NCBI GenBank assembly: GCA_031424015.1
Contig: JANPGR010000041.1
Coordinates: 1 to 20,961, forward strand
Reading direction: 5' to 3'
Source: JANPGR01 sp031424015
GTDB lineage: Bacteria; Patescibacteriota; Minisyncoccia; Phycocordibacterales; UBA1006
Length of the DNA stretch: 20,961 nt
Position 1 is the first letter of the stretch; every line of letters begins with the position of its first letter. A program made the translations under genes and the position numbers. The notes below the pieces were generated by a model, which did no database searches, had not been told where the DNA came from, and worked only from the letters and a program-made list of their open reading frames with translations. Shown piece by piece: positions 14,917 to 20,961 of this stretch.

Positions 14917-15036
14917 TCTCACAAAAAAGTCTAACATTTGAAAAAAGAAGGCGGTTCTAGGGGGTTGTATTTGATACATCATCATGCGATAGCCTGACCA
15001 AAAGGGTTATCCAGTAGATTTGGCGTAAAAAGATAG

Positions 15037-15042
15037 TATACT
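15037..15042 (+). promoter_or_regulatory. -10 element of the cyclase gene
   Basis: TATACT ends 8 nt before the ATG at 15051. The TGn extension is absent and no clear -35 is seen. The spacing again predicts a leaderless mRNA. Confidence 0.45.
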
Positions 15043-15050
15043 GAGCATAT

Positions 15051-15635
15051 ATGCACGAAATAATTCGCTTCTCCAGTCGACATACACATTATGGTGTTTC
15101 TTTTATCGATATTGTAAACTCTAGCTCTATTATATCCCATCTCTCAGGCAGAGAAGCTGACATAGTCTATGCTACATTTTTGAATACATGCGCAAAAATT
15201 ATCAGACAACATGGTGGTGATGTTGTCAAAAATGTAGGGGACGGACTGTTATATTATTTTCCTGACACTGATTTTGGGAACTTGTCAGATTTCGAAATGG
15301 TTGTTGAATGTGGTCAAGCACTGCTCGCTGCACGAAATGAAATTAATGTAGTACTCGCATCAGAACAGTTGCCAGAAATATCATTTCGTATCAGTGCCAG
15401 TTATGGTCCTGTGTCGGTTGCAGAAGATTTAGATAACGAAGTAGAAGATCTCTTTGGTGTGACCATTAACACTTGCGCAAAGATCAATAGATATGCAGAC
15501 GACAATGCAATGATTATTGGTAGCGCTCTGCATGAAAAGTTGCATAATTCTGAAAAATATACTTTTGAATACGCGATTGATTATGCAATTAGTGACACAC
15601 TAACGGTGCCATTGTACAAAGTTTCGACAAGGTAA
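15051..15635 (+). CDS. Class III adenylate/guanylate-type nucleotidyl cyclase
   Basis: A 194-residue protein that is essentially one class III cyclase catalytic domain, with no sensor or membrane part. Metal-binding aspartates are at D20 (VSFIDIVNSS) and D64 (NVGDG). K60 and D133 align by spacing with the adenine-selecting lysine and aspartate of adenylate cyclases, and N140 with the transition-state asparagine. The partner arginine is replaced by lysine (K144 in NTCAKI). Dimeric cyclic-nucleotide synthesis, probably of cAMP, is therefore plausible, but activity may be reduced and the base is not certain. It follows repeat copy 4 as a single gene. Given the defence genes around it, a Pycsar-like signalling role comes to mind, but no effector gene follows within the window. 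Confidence 0.88.
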   Translation: MHEIIRFSSRHTHYGVSFIDIVNSSSIISHLSGREADIVYATFLNTCAKIIRQHGGDVVKNVGDGLLYYFPDTDFGNLSDFEMVVECGQALLAARNEINVVLASEQLPEISFRISASYGPVSVAEDLDNEVEDLFGVTINTCAKINRYADDNAMIIGSALHEKLHNSEKYTFEYAIDYAISDTLTVPLYKVSTR

Positions 15636-15840
15636 TCCTCAAAAGGAAAGTACTCGAAACAACAATAATGTAATAACGGCAGAACCGAGTAGATCATAGC
15701 ACCTTTGTGTGCCGAGGGTTTGATACCTCAGGGAAGAAATTTTGAATAAGTACCTTTCTCAAGATCTTTACTAATTGTAGAGGAAAGAAAATACATTGTG
15801 CATATACCATAATATTGTGCGACATTAATATTCAATTATA

Positions 15841-15872
15841 GAGACATAGTTACTCTACGTAATCTTTGTCTC
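15841..15872. other. Extended hairpin in the intergenic region
   Basis: Outer arms GAGACA/TGTCTC and inner arms TTAC/GTAA pair around a TCTAC loop, with a T-T mismatch, an AG/CT pair and a single-base bulge. It is not followed by a T run, so it is not a typical terminator. A small structured RNA or protein-binding site is possible. Confidence 0.4.
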
Positions 15873-16208
15873 TTGATTAGTTATATAGTCACATGAGTAG
15901 TGGGATTGAACAGATCTTTATGTAATTTGATTTCTTTTCAGTAAAAGAAACGTAGTCAAAATGATCAGCAAAAATTGTTTCAATTGTAGATTGGTTGAAT
16001 AATTGCCTATTTGTAGGCCGTGCTTTATACTACAGTGTCGCAAAAGATATATTGTGCGACACAATGATATACTAAAACACTGCTATATAAGGGATTCTTT
16101 TTTCGAGTTTGGACTCTATAGATTCTTTGAGTGTTTGTTTAGGGTGCCTTCTCTTTTGGCTGTATCCCATTGCATTGTGCAGATGTCGAATTTTTCTGCT
16201 GGAAACGC

Positions 16209-16237
16209 AAAACTCTAACCTTTTGGATTAGAGTTTT
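16209..16237 (-). terminator. Terminator of the zinc-ribbon gene
   Basis: AAAACTCTAA and TTAGAGTTTT form a perfect 10-bp stem, extended by two GC pairs with one bulge and a TTTT loop (AAAA on the minus strand). It starts 24 nt after the stop codon at 16262 and its 3' arm ends in TTTT on the minus strand. Confidence 0.75.
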
Positions 16238-16261
16238 AGCACAAACAATATTATGTATCTT

Positions 16262-16921
16262 TTATTTCGTTTTTTTGGTAGCTTTTTTTACTACTGGCTT
16301 TTCTGCTTTTACTGACTTTGTCTTCTCCACAACCTTTGTTGTTTTCTTTTCTTTCGCAATTTTTGGAGTTTCTTCTTTTGCTACAAATACAAGTTCTTTT
16401 TTTGAAATAGATTTTTTCGGTTCACTTTTTGTTTCTTTCTCTATGAGGATTGTTTCCAAGAGTGAATACATTTTTTCTATTTTCTGGCTGAGACTTTCGA
16501 TGGTTCGCTTCATTTCTTGGATAGGTTTTGTGTCTTCGAACCCTGATTTGATCATGACGCGTTCTCCTGTACTACGTTCTTGAGATTGAAATACTGGCTT
16601 TTCGAATCGCTGAGGTCTCTCTGTAGGACGAGTATCCACTCGGTTGCTACGGAATCCTGTGTTGTCTCCTGAATTGCGATTTGCTGCGAAACAGTTATTA
16701 CACAAAACTGGCTTGCCTTGGGTTGGGCGGAATGGGACTTCACATGGATTACCACATTCACTACAGCTAGCCTTGTGTAGGACCTGGGGTCGGTCAGAAG
16801 GATTACGTCCTCCAGCAAAACCATCACGAGTAAAAGGTTTCTTGAAAGGAGCGCCGCCCCTGTTGTTTCCACCAAACGAAGGTTTGCCTCCGAATTTTCC
16901 TGCATTGTTATATGAATTCAT
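16262..16921 (-). CDS. CxxC zinc-ribbon protein with Gly/Arg-rich and Lys-rich tails
   Basis: A 219-residue protein in three parts. Residues 1-45 are rich in Gly, Asn, Arg and Phe (FGGKPSFGG, NNRGGAPF). Residues 50-79 form a compact four-cysteine ribbon: C53-SE-C56, C74-NN-C77, with an extra C60 in ECGNPCEVPFRP. Residues 133-165 look like a short coiled coil (MKRTIESLSQKIEKMYSLLETI), and the C-terminal 55 residues are Lys/Ala/Val-rich. Small proteins with this KxxCSxCG...EVPFxPxxxxPVxCxxCF ribbon are frequent in Patescibacteria (recalled, not searched). The two basic tails suggest nucleic-acid or ribosome binding, which is inference. It is a single-gene unit with a TATAAT box about 40 nt upstream (16965-16970, minus) and a good terminator. 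Confidence 0.85.
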   Translation of the reverse strand: MNSYNNAGKFGGKPSFGGNNRGGAPFKKPFTRDGFAGGRNPSDRPQVLHKASCSECGNPCEVPFRPTQGKPVLCNNCFAANRNSGDNTGFRSNRVDTRPTERPQRFEKPVFQSQERSTGERVMIKSGFEDTKPIQEMKRTIESLSQKIEKMYSLLETILIEKETKSEPKKSISKKELVFVAKEETPKIAKEKKTTKVVEKTKSVKAEKPVVKKATKKTK

Positions 16922-17020
16922 AAATAATAAATTAATTAACCTAACTGATATTGTAATAGATTATATTATACACTATATTTTACAAATATCAAGTATATTG
17001 GTTTTTGTATTTTTACAAGG

Positions 17021-17056
17021 GAAATCGGCCGGCCCCCTATGGGGCCGGCCGATTTC
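17021..17056. terminator. GC-rich 16-bp hairpin downstream of dnaJ
   Basis: The arms GAAATCGGCCGGCCCC and GGGGCCGGCCGATTTC pair perfectly with a CTAT loop, in otherwise AT-rich DNA. No T run follows on either strand, so termination is likely by stability alone or the element has another role. The core GCCGGCCCCCTA recurs at the right edge of the window. Confidence 0.6.
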
Positions 17057-17068
17057 TATTGCTCTATT

Positions 17069-17088
17069 TTGTGTTTCTCAAAACACAA
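17069..17088. terminator. 8-bp hairpin downstream of dnaJ
   Basis: TTGTGTTT and AAACACAA pair with a CTCA loop. It is the first hairpin a transcript leaving dnaJ would meet, with the GC-rich hairpin following 12 nt later. Confidence 0.45.
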
Positions 17089-17273
17089 TCTATCATTATT
17101 AATCCACCCCGCAAATACCCAAACTATTCTTTCAAGTCTGCAAAACTCGGCATCAATCTCATCATTATCACGATGAATTTCGCCTCAAACAGGTTTCGAC
17201 TTTTCAGAGTTAGTTAGATGTATTTGCCGGGACAGGTTAATATCATCTATTGTTATTTATTATAGTACTAGCC

Positions 17274-18176
17274 TTACAACCCTTCAGACCGCAACACCTC
17301 TATGGCTTTTTTGGATTCTTTTGAGAGTTTTTTAGGAATCTGAATTTCTGTCACAATGAGGAGGTCTCCATGTGCGCGATTACCATCAACACCCTTCCCT
17401 TTTACTCGTAATATTTGACCTACCGATAGGCCAGCTGGAATATCGATTGATATATTCTTTTTATTCGGCAAGGTAATTTGGAACGATCCACCTAGCAGGG
17501 CTTCTGTTAGTTTTACAGTTTTTTTCATCACAATATTGTATCCGTCTTTTTCGAATACAGGATCACGATCTACAGAAACCACGATATGCAGTGTACCGTG
17601 TCTCCCGTTACTCATTTGTTCACCTTCTCCCTGCATTTCGAGGGTTACGCCATTATCAACGCCAGCCGGAATACTAATATGGAGTTTACGATTACCTTCT
17701 TGTTCGCCGTCGCGATAATGCGGCACATCGATATCACGCTCGCAACCATAGATCGATTCTGCGAACGTCAGATGGATACGTGTCTGTACCGTGCGACCAC
17801 GAGGTTGACGCCTGCCTCCCCCGCCGAACATCTGAGACATAATATCCCCGAGGTCGATATTGCCATCCCCGCCAAACTGGAATTCGAAACCACCATTTCC
17901 ACCACCAAACTGAGAGAAGTCAAATCCACCAAAAGGATTCCCTCCCTGCCCTCCACCAAAACCACCCTGGCTACCTGCATCACCAAAACGATCATACTGC
18001 GCACGCTTTGTCTCGTCAGACAGAGTCTGATATGCGCTATTGATCTCTTTGAATTTTGCTTCGTTTCCTGTCGGTTTGTCTGGGTGATATTCACCGGCGA
18101 GTTTATAAAAAGCTTTTTTGATTTCGGCTTGGGTTGCGGTCTTTTCGATTCCGAGAGTTTTGTAGTGGTCTGACAT
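17274..18176 (-). CDS. dnaJ: DnaJ-type co-chaperone lacking the zinc finger
   Basis: A 300-residue J-domain protein that stimulates the ATPase of DnaK and delivers clients. The J domain (1-70) has the essential HPD at 31-33. A Gly/Phe-rich linker spans about 71-125 (GGFGGGQGGNPFGGFDF...). The C-terminal beta-sandwich substrate-binding domains follow (TVQTRIHLTFAESIYGCERDI onward, with RKLHISIPAGVDNG and ISIDIPAGLSVGQILRVKGKG). The four CxxCxGxG repeats of class A DnaJ are absent, so this is a class B (CbpA-like) layout, even though it sits in the classical dnaJ position. It starts about 120 nt after dnaK with a hairpin between them, so it may have separate or attenuated transcription. Confidence 0.95.
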   Translation of the reverse strand: MSDHYKTLGIEKTATQAEIKKAFYKLAGEYHPDKPTGNEAKFKEINSAYQTLSDETKRAQYDRFGDAGSQGGFGGGQGGNPFGGFDFSQFGGGNGGFEFQFGGDGNIDLGDIMSQMFGGGGRRQPRGRTVQTRIHLTFAESIYGCERDIDVPHYRDGEQEGNRKLHISIPAGVDNGVTLEMQGEGEQMSNGRHGTLHIVVSVDRDPVFEKDGYNIVMKKTVKLTEALLGGSFQITLPNKKNISIDIPAGLSVGQILRVKGKGVDGNRAHGDLLIVTEIQIPKKLSKESKKAIEVLRSEGL

Positions 18177-18248
18177 AGGTTATTGGATGGTATTTAGTAA
18201 TAAGTATTCAAGAAAGGAAGTAGTTTCTTGGGTTAAATATATTCGCCC

Positions 18249-18284
18249 AAAATTCCGCAACACGGCAACGTGTTGCGGAATTTT
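18249..18284 (-). terminator. Hairpin between dnaK and dnaJ
   Basis: AAAATTCCGCAACACG and its complement form a perfect 16-bp stem with a four-base loop, 13 nt after the dnaK stop. On the minus strand the 3' arm ends in TTTT. On the plus strand a longer T-rich tract follows, but no plus-strand gene ends here. It would stop or attenuate transcription before dnaJ, or protect the dnaK mRNA end. Confidence 0.7.
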
Positions 18285-18297
18285 TTATTTTTACAAT

Positions 18298-20181
18298 TTA
18301 TTCTTCCTTTACTTCTGCATCAGTGATGTTCTCCCCTTCTGTTTTTGTTTCTGGGTTTGCTGCTGCATTTTTTTCTTGTTCTGCTTTCATGATGATTTCT
18401 CCGATTTTCATCAATTCGGTCATCAACTCTGTGTTCGCCGTTTCCATAGTTGCCAATGTATCTGACTCTTTTGCTGTTTTTGCTGCGTCAATCTTTGATT
18501 GAATTGCAGTTTTTGTCGCTTCGTCAATTTTGTCTCCGTATTCACGCAAATTCTTTTCTGCACTGAATATACTATGATCGAGTTCATTTTTCTTTTCAAC
18601 TACTTCTTTCTTTGCTTTGTCTGCTTCTGCATTTGCTTCTGCGTCTGCTTGCATGCGTTTGATATCTTCGTCTGACAATCCGCCTGATGCTTCGATACGA
18701 ATCGATTGCTCTTTGTTGGTTCCTTTGTCTTTTGCTTTTACTTGCAATATTCCGTTTGCATCCAGGTCAAAGGTTACCTCGATTTGTGGCATACCACGAG
18801 GTGATGGTGGAATACCGTCCAGGATAAATCGCCCCAAGGATTTGTTGTCAGCTGCCATAGCACGCTCTCCTTGGACTACGTGTATCTCTACACTCGGCTG
18901 ATTGTCAGCAGCGGTCGAGAATACTTGAGATTTACTCGTTGGGATTGTGGTGTTGCGTTCGATAATTTTCGTTGCGACAGAACCCATCGTTTCAATACCC
19001 AGCGAGAGCGGAGTCACATCGAGGAGGAGTACGTCCTTTACATCCCCTTGCAACACACCTGCCTGTACAGCAGCACCGAGAGCAACCACCTCATCAGGAT
19101 TGATTGACTGATTTGGCTGTTTGCCGAATATCGCTGCAACCTCTGAAACGATCAGTGGCATACGAGTCTGCCCTCCGACGAGAATGATTTCGTTGATAGA
19201 TTTTGGATCGATTCCAGAATCTTTGACCACACTGCGGGTCGTAGCCAGAGCTCTCTCGATGTATGGCTTTGCAAGTGTTTCCAACTGTGCTCGTGACATT
19301 TTTATCATCAAATGCTTTGGACCTGTTGCGTCACTCGTGATGAACGGAATATTGATTTCTGTTTCGGCGACAGATGACAATTCAATTTTTGCTTTTTCTG
19401 CGGCTTCGTCCAATCGTTGGAGTGCGAGTTTGTCATTCAATATGTCTACTCCATTTTCACGCTTGAATTCTGCACCCAAGAATTTGATAATTTCCTGATC
19501 GATGTCGCGTCCTCCTAGCGCTGAATCCCCTCCTGTTGCTTTGACTTCGACTACACTCTCTGACACTTCGAGAACAGAAATATCGAATGTTCCTCCTCCG
19601 AGGTCAAATACTACGATTTTTTCATCTTTCTTGCGATCGAATCCATATGCCAAGGCTGCTGCTGTTGGTTCGTTGATAATACGCTTTACATCGAGTCCCG
19701 CAATCTTTCCTGCGTTGATCGTTGCTTGCTTTTGGGTATCGTTGAAATACGCAGGTACAGTGATGACTGCTTCTGTTATTGTCTCTCCCAATTTTGCTTC
19801 TGCGTCTGCTTTTATCTTTGCGAGGATCATTGAAGAGATTTCTTCGGGGCGATACTGTTTGTCTCCTAATACAATTTCAACACCGCCATCACTACCGCGT
19901 ACGATTTTATACGGAGCAGTTTTAATATCAGCCTGGACCACAGCGTCATCAAATTTGTGACCCATATAACGCTTTACTCCATAGATTACGTTTCCAGCGT
20001 TCGTGATTGACTGGCGTTTTGCAGAGACACCTACACTACGTTCACCATTCTTTGCAATTGCAACGATTGATGGAGTAGTACGAGCACCCTCGCTGTTTTC
20101 AATAATAACTGGTGCACCTGATAGCATATATGCTACTGCACTGTTTGTTGTTCCTAGATCGATTCCTATAATTTTAGCCAT
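18298..20181 (-). CDS. dnaK: Hsp70 chaperone DnaK
   Basis: A 627-residue Hsp70 of standard length. The nucleotide-binding domain (1-375) shows IGIDLGTTNS at 4-13, the VPAYFNDTQKQATINAGKIAGL block, INEPTAAALAYG, the phosphate-2 motif VFDLGGGTFDISVLE and LVGGQTRMPLI. The linker VLLLDVTPLSLGIET leads to the substrate-binding domain and a helical lid. The tail is acidic (EGENITDAEVKEE), as in bacterial DnaK. It uses ATP cycles with DnaJ and GrpE to fold and rescue proteins in the cytoplasm. It follows grpE by 43 nt and precedes dnaJ. The short gap before it has a small AATACT/AGTATT hairpin (20209-20226) that overlaps the grpE stop. Confidence 0.99.
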   Translation of the reverse strand: MAKIIGIDLGTTNSAVAYMLSGAPVIIENSEGARTTPSIVAIAKNGERSVGVSAKRQSITNAGNVIYGVKRYMGHKFDDAVVQADIKTAPYKIVRGSDGGVEIVLGDKQYRPEEISSMILAKIKADAEAKLGETITEAVITVPAYFNDTQKQATINAGKIAGLDVKRIINEPTAAALAYGFDRKKDEKIVVFDLGGGTFDISVLEVSESVVEVKATGGDSALGGRDIDQEIIKFLGAEFKRENGVDILNDKLALQRLDEAAEKAKIELSSVAETEINIPFITSDATGPKHLMIKMSRAQLETLAKPYIERALATTRSVVKDSGIDPKSINEIILVGGQTRMPLIVSEVAAIFGKQPNQSINPDEVVALGAAVQAGVLQGDVKDVLLLDVTPLSLGIETMGSVATKIIERNTTIPTSKSQVFSTAADNQPSVEIHVVQGERAMAADNKSLGRFILDGIPPSPRGMPQIEVTFDLDANGILQVKAKDKGTNKEQSIRIEASGGLSDEDIKRMQADAEANAEADKAKKEVVEKKNELDHSIFSAEKNLREYGDKIDEATKTAIQSKIDAAKTAKESDTLATMETANTELMTELMKIGEIIMKAEQEKNAAANPETKTEGENITDAEVKEE

Positions 20182-20224
20182 ATATATTTGTTTGTGTTAT
20201 ATCTAATAAATACTTTCGACAGTA

Positions 20225-20818
20225 TTATATCAACTTACTAATAGTTACTTTTTCTGGTCTCAACACTTCTGACCCTTGCTTATACCCCCTCTGGATTGTC
20301 TCCAAAATCTGCCCCGGTGGATGGTCAGAATCTATTTCTGCGTGAATCTCGTGTAATTCAGAATCATACTGTTTCCCTACTGATTCAAATGATTCCAATC
20401 CATTTTCTGTTAATGCTTTTGTGAGTTGCTGGTAAATATATTCTACTCCCATTCGCCAATTCGCATCTACATTTTGCCAAGCAGCCCCACGCATTGCTGC
20501 ATCAAAACTATCGAGGGCAGGGATAAGGTCGGCAAACAATGAAGCATGGATATGAGATTTGAGATTTTTTCTCTTTTGTTCTTCTTCTCGTCTCAGGTTT
20601 ACTGCATCTGCCCTCTCTCTCTGCAATTGAGCCAGATACTCGTCGCGCTCGGCGGATGCCTTTTTCAATTTTTCTCGTAATTCTTTGAGTTTTGTTTGGC
20701 TGCTCGCAGAGTTTCCATCAGAATCGATTTCATCAAAAGAAACATCATCTAACTCGTCTTCTGGCGAGATTCCCTCGTATTCAGGTGGATCAATATCGTT
20801 TTTAGACATATTTTTCAT
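20225..20818 (-). CDS. grpE: Nucleotide exchange factor GrpE
   Basis: A 197-residue GrpE, the ADP-release factor for DnaK. An acidic N-terminal region (1-45) is followed by the long dimerising helix (about 45-95, LKELREKLKKASAERDEYLAQLQRER, heptad-like). The C-terminal four-helix and beta-wing domain comes next, with LIPALDSFDAAM, GVEYIYQQLTKALTENGLE and the signature-like VGKQYDSELHEIHAEI. The ATG at 20818 lies 8 nt after a -10 box, so either it or the ATG at 20809 (third codon later) could be used; I choose the first. It heads the order grpE-dnaK-dnaJ. No hrcA gene is present before it in the window. Confidence 0.96.
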   Translation of the reverse strand: MKNMSKNDIDPPEYEGISPEDELDDVSFDEIDSDGNSASSQTKLKELREKLKKASAERDEYLAQLQRERADAVNLRREEEQKRKNLKSHIHASLFADLIPALDSFDAAMRGAAWQNVDANWRMGVEYIYQQLTKALTENGLESFESVGKQYDSELHEIHAEIDSDHPPGQILETIQRGYKQGSEVLRPEKVTISKLI

Positions 20819-20826
20819 ATAGGTGA

Positions 20827-20854
20827 ATTATATTACAAATATTTTAGATTGCAA
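20827..20854 (-). promoter_or_regulatory. Promoter of the grpE-dnaK-dnaJ operon
   Basis: On the minus strand TTGCAA (20849-20854) and TATAAT (20827-20832) are 16 bp apart, a good housekeeping sigma promoter ending 8 nt before the ATG. No CIRCE inverted repeat (TTAGCACTC-N9-GAGTGCTAA) or other clear heat-shock operator is seen between it and the gene. Confidence 0.7.
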
Positions 20855-20935
20855 GTTTTTGACTTTACCCTGGGACAATCTGTGAATAAATCTTGTATTC
20901 TAGAAAAAACCTGAGAGTTTTGAATTGTGGGATAC

Positions 20936-20961
20936 AAAAAGCCGGCCCCCTACGGGGGCCG
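20936..20961 (-). terminator. GC-rich terminator of a gene upstream of grpE (cut by window edge)
   Basis: CGGCCCCC (20943-20950) and GGGGGCCG (20954-20961) form an 8-bp GC stem with a three-base loop, and further pairing may lie outside the window. On the minus strand the hairpin is followed by GC and five T, a classic intrinsic terminator. It would close a minus-strand transcript entering from the right and insulate grpE. Confidence 0.7.

Larger units (their letters stand above)
15636..16261 (+). other. Long intergenic region with repeated words and hairpins
   Basis: About 570 bp before the terminator at 16209 hold no gene that I trust; the 71-residue TTG-started frame at 16003-16218 has no recognisable features. 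Visible structure: the 12-mer TATTGTGCGACA at 15813-15824 and again at 16050-16061; the second copy pairs with TGTCGCA at 16036-16042; and an extended hairpin at 15841-15872. These could be regulator sites or a small RNA gene; I cannot decide between them. Confidence 0.5.
16922..17273 (-). other. Intergenic region between dnaJ and the zinc-ribbon gene
   Basis: This 352-bp gap holds the leader and TATAAT promoter element of the zinc-ribbon gene (16965-16970, minus), a very stable 16-bp GC hairpin (17021-17056) and an 8-bp hairpin (17069-17088). About 180 bp (17090-17273) lie next to the dnaJ end, where I see no gene. A 70-residue plus-strand frame (17005-17217) runs through both hairpins and is not credible. 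Confidence 0.6.

Noticed and set aside
16003..16218. 71-residue plus-strand frame starting with TTG
   Set aside because: Cys-, Phe- and Arg-rich random-looking protein ending inside the terminator stem of the opposite gene.
17005..17217. 70-residue plus-strand frame downstream of dnaJ
   Set aside because: It reads through two hairpins and has no start signal or domain.
16922..17273. tRNA, tmRNA or other known RNA gene in the gap
   Set aside because: No T-loop GTTCGA-type box with matching acceptor stem or other known RNA signature was found by eye.
20819..20930. CIRCE heat-shock operator before grpE
   Set aside because: No TTAGCACTC/GAGTGCTAA pair is present; only a standard -35/-10 promoter is visible.
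1..20961. TGA recoded to glycine (Gracilibacteria/Absconditabacteria code)
   Set aside because: Full-length conserved proteins such as HsdR and DnaK read with no in-frame TGA; a recoded genome would show many.

Overview
The window looks like part of the chromosome of a Patescibacteria/CPR-type bacterium, or something close to it. The evidence is moderate AT richness, a short four-cysteine zinc-ribbon protein with low-complexity tails of a kind common in that radiation, a compact grpE-dnaK-dnaJ operon, and promoters placed so close to start codons that most transcripts should be leaderless. The lineage is an inference; no rRNA or other phylogenetic marker is present. All 19 gene ends that I call use TAA or TAG and none uses TGA, yet no gene reads through TGA, so the standard code fits.

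Layout. 175-1386 (-): an MFS drug/tetracycline-type exporter. 1465-1788 (+): a truncated DinD-like gene. 1799-2531 (-): a two-gene operon of an OmdA/YdeI-like small protein and a GNAT acetyltransferase. 2597-10488 (+): a tightly packed type I restriction-modification operon, hsdM - dinD - hsdS - Shedu (DUF4263 nuclease) - hsdR. Spacing is 1 nt at two junctions and a 14-nt overlap at a third, so the Shedu nuclease and the DinD protein appear built into the restriction operon rather than merely nearby.

10489-15635 (+): an accessory island. Four copies of a 33-34 bp repeat, all in the same orientation, lie between its transcription units and divide it into modules: (i) a Fic AMP-transferase with a C-terminal HTH and its own operator; (ii) a DoxX-like membrane protein, an anchored secreted protein and an HD-domain protein; (iii) an Mrr-type restriction endonuclease. 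A class III nucleotidyl cyclase follows the last copy. The repeat shows an 11-6-11 imperfect dyad centred on CTGCAG, the geometry of a tyrosine-recombinase core site, but no recombinase or transposase is in view. This repeat-bounded module array is the most likely candidate for something undescribed.

15636-16261 is a long gap with repeated TATTGTGCGACA words and a structured hairpin. 16262-16921 (-) encodes the zinc-ribbon protein with a clear terminator. 17274-20818 (-) is the heat-shock chaperone operon grpE-dnaK-dnaJ, with a zinc-finger-less DnaJ, a sigma70-type promoter and no CIRCE element. Very stable GC-rich hairpins lie downstream of dnaJ and upstream of grpE.

Overall the first 15.6 kb is mostly genome-defence and stress material (type I R-M, Shedu, Mrr, Fic, cyclase) next to a conserved housekeeping chaperone operon.
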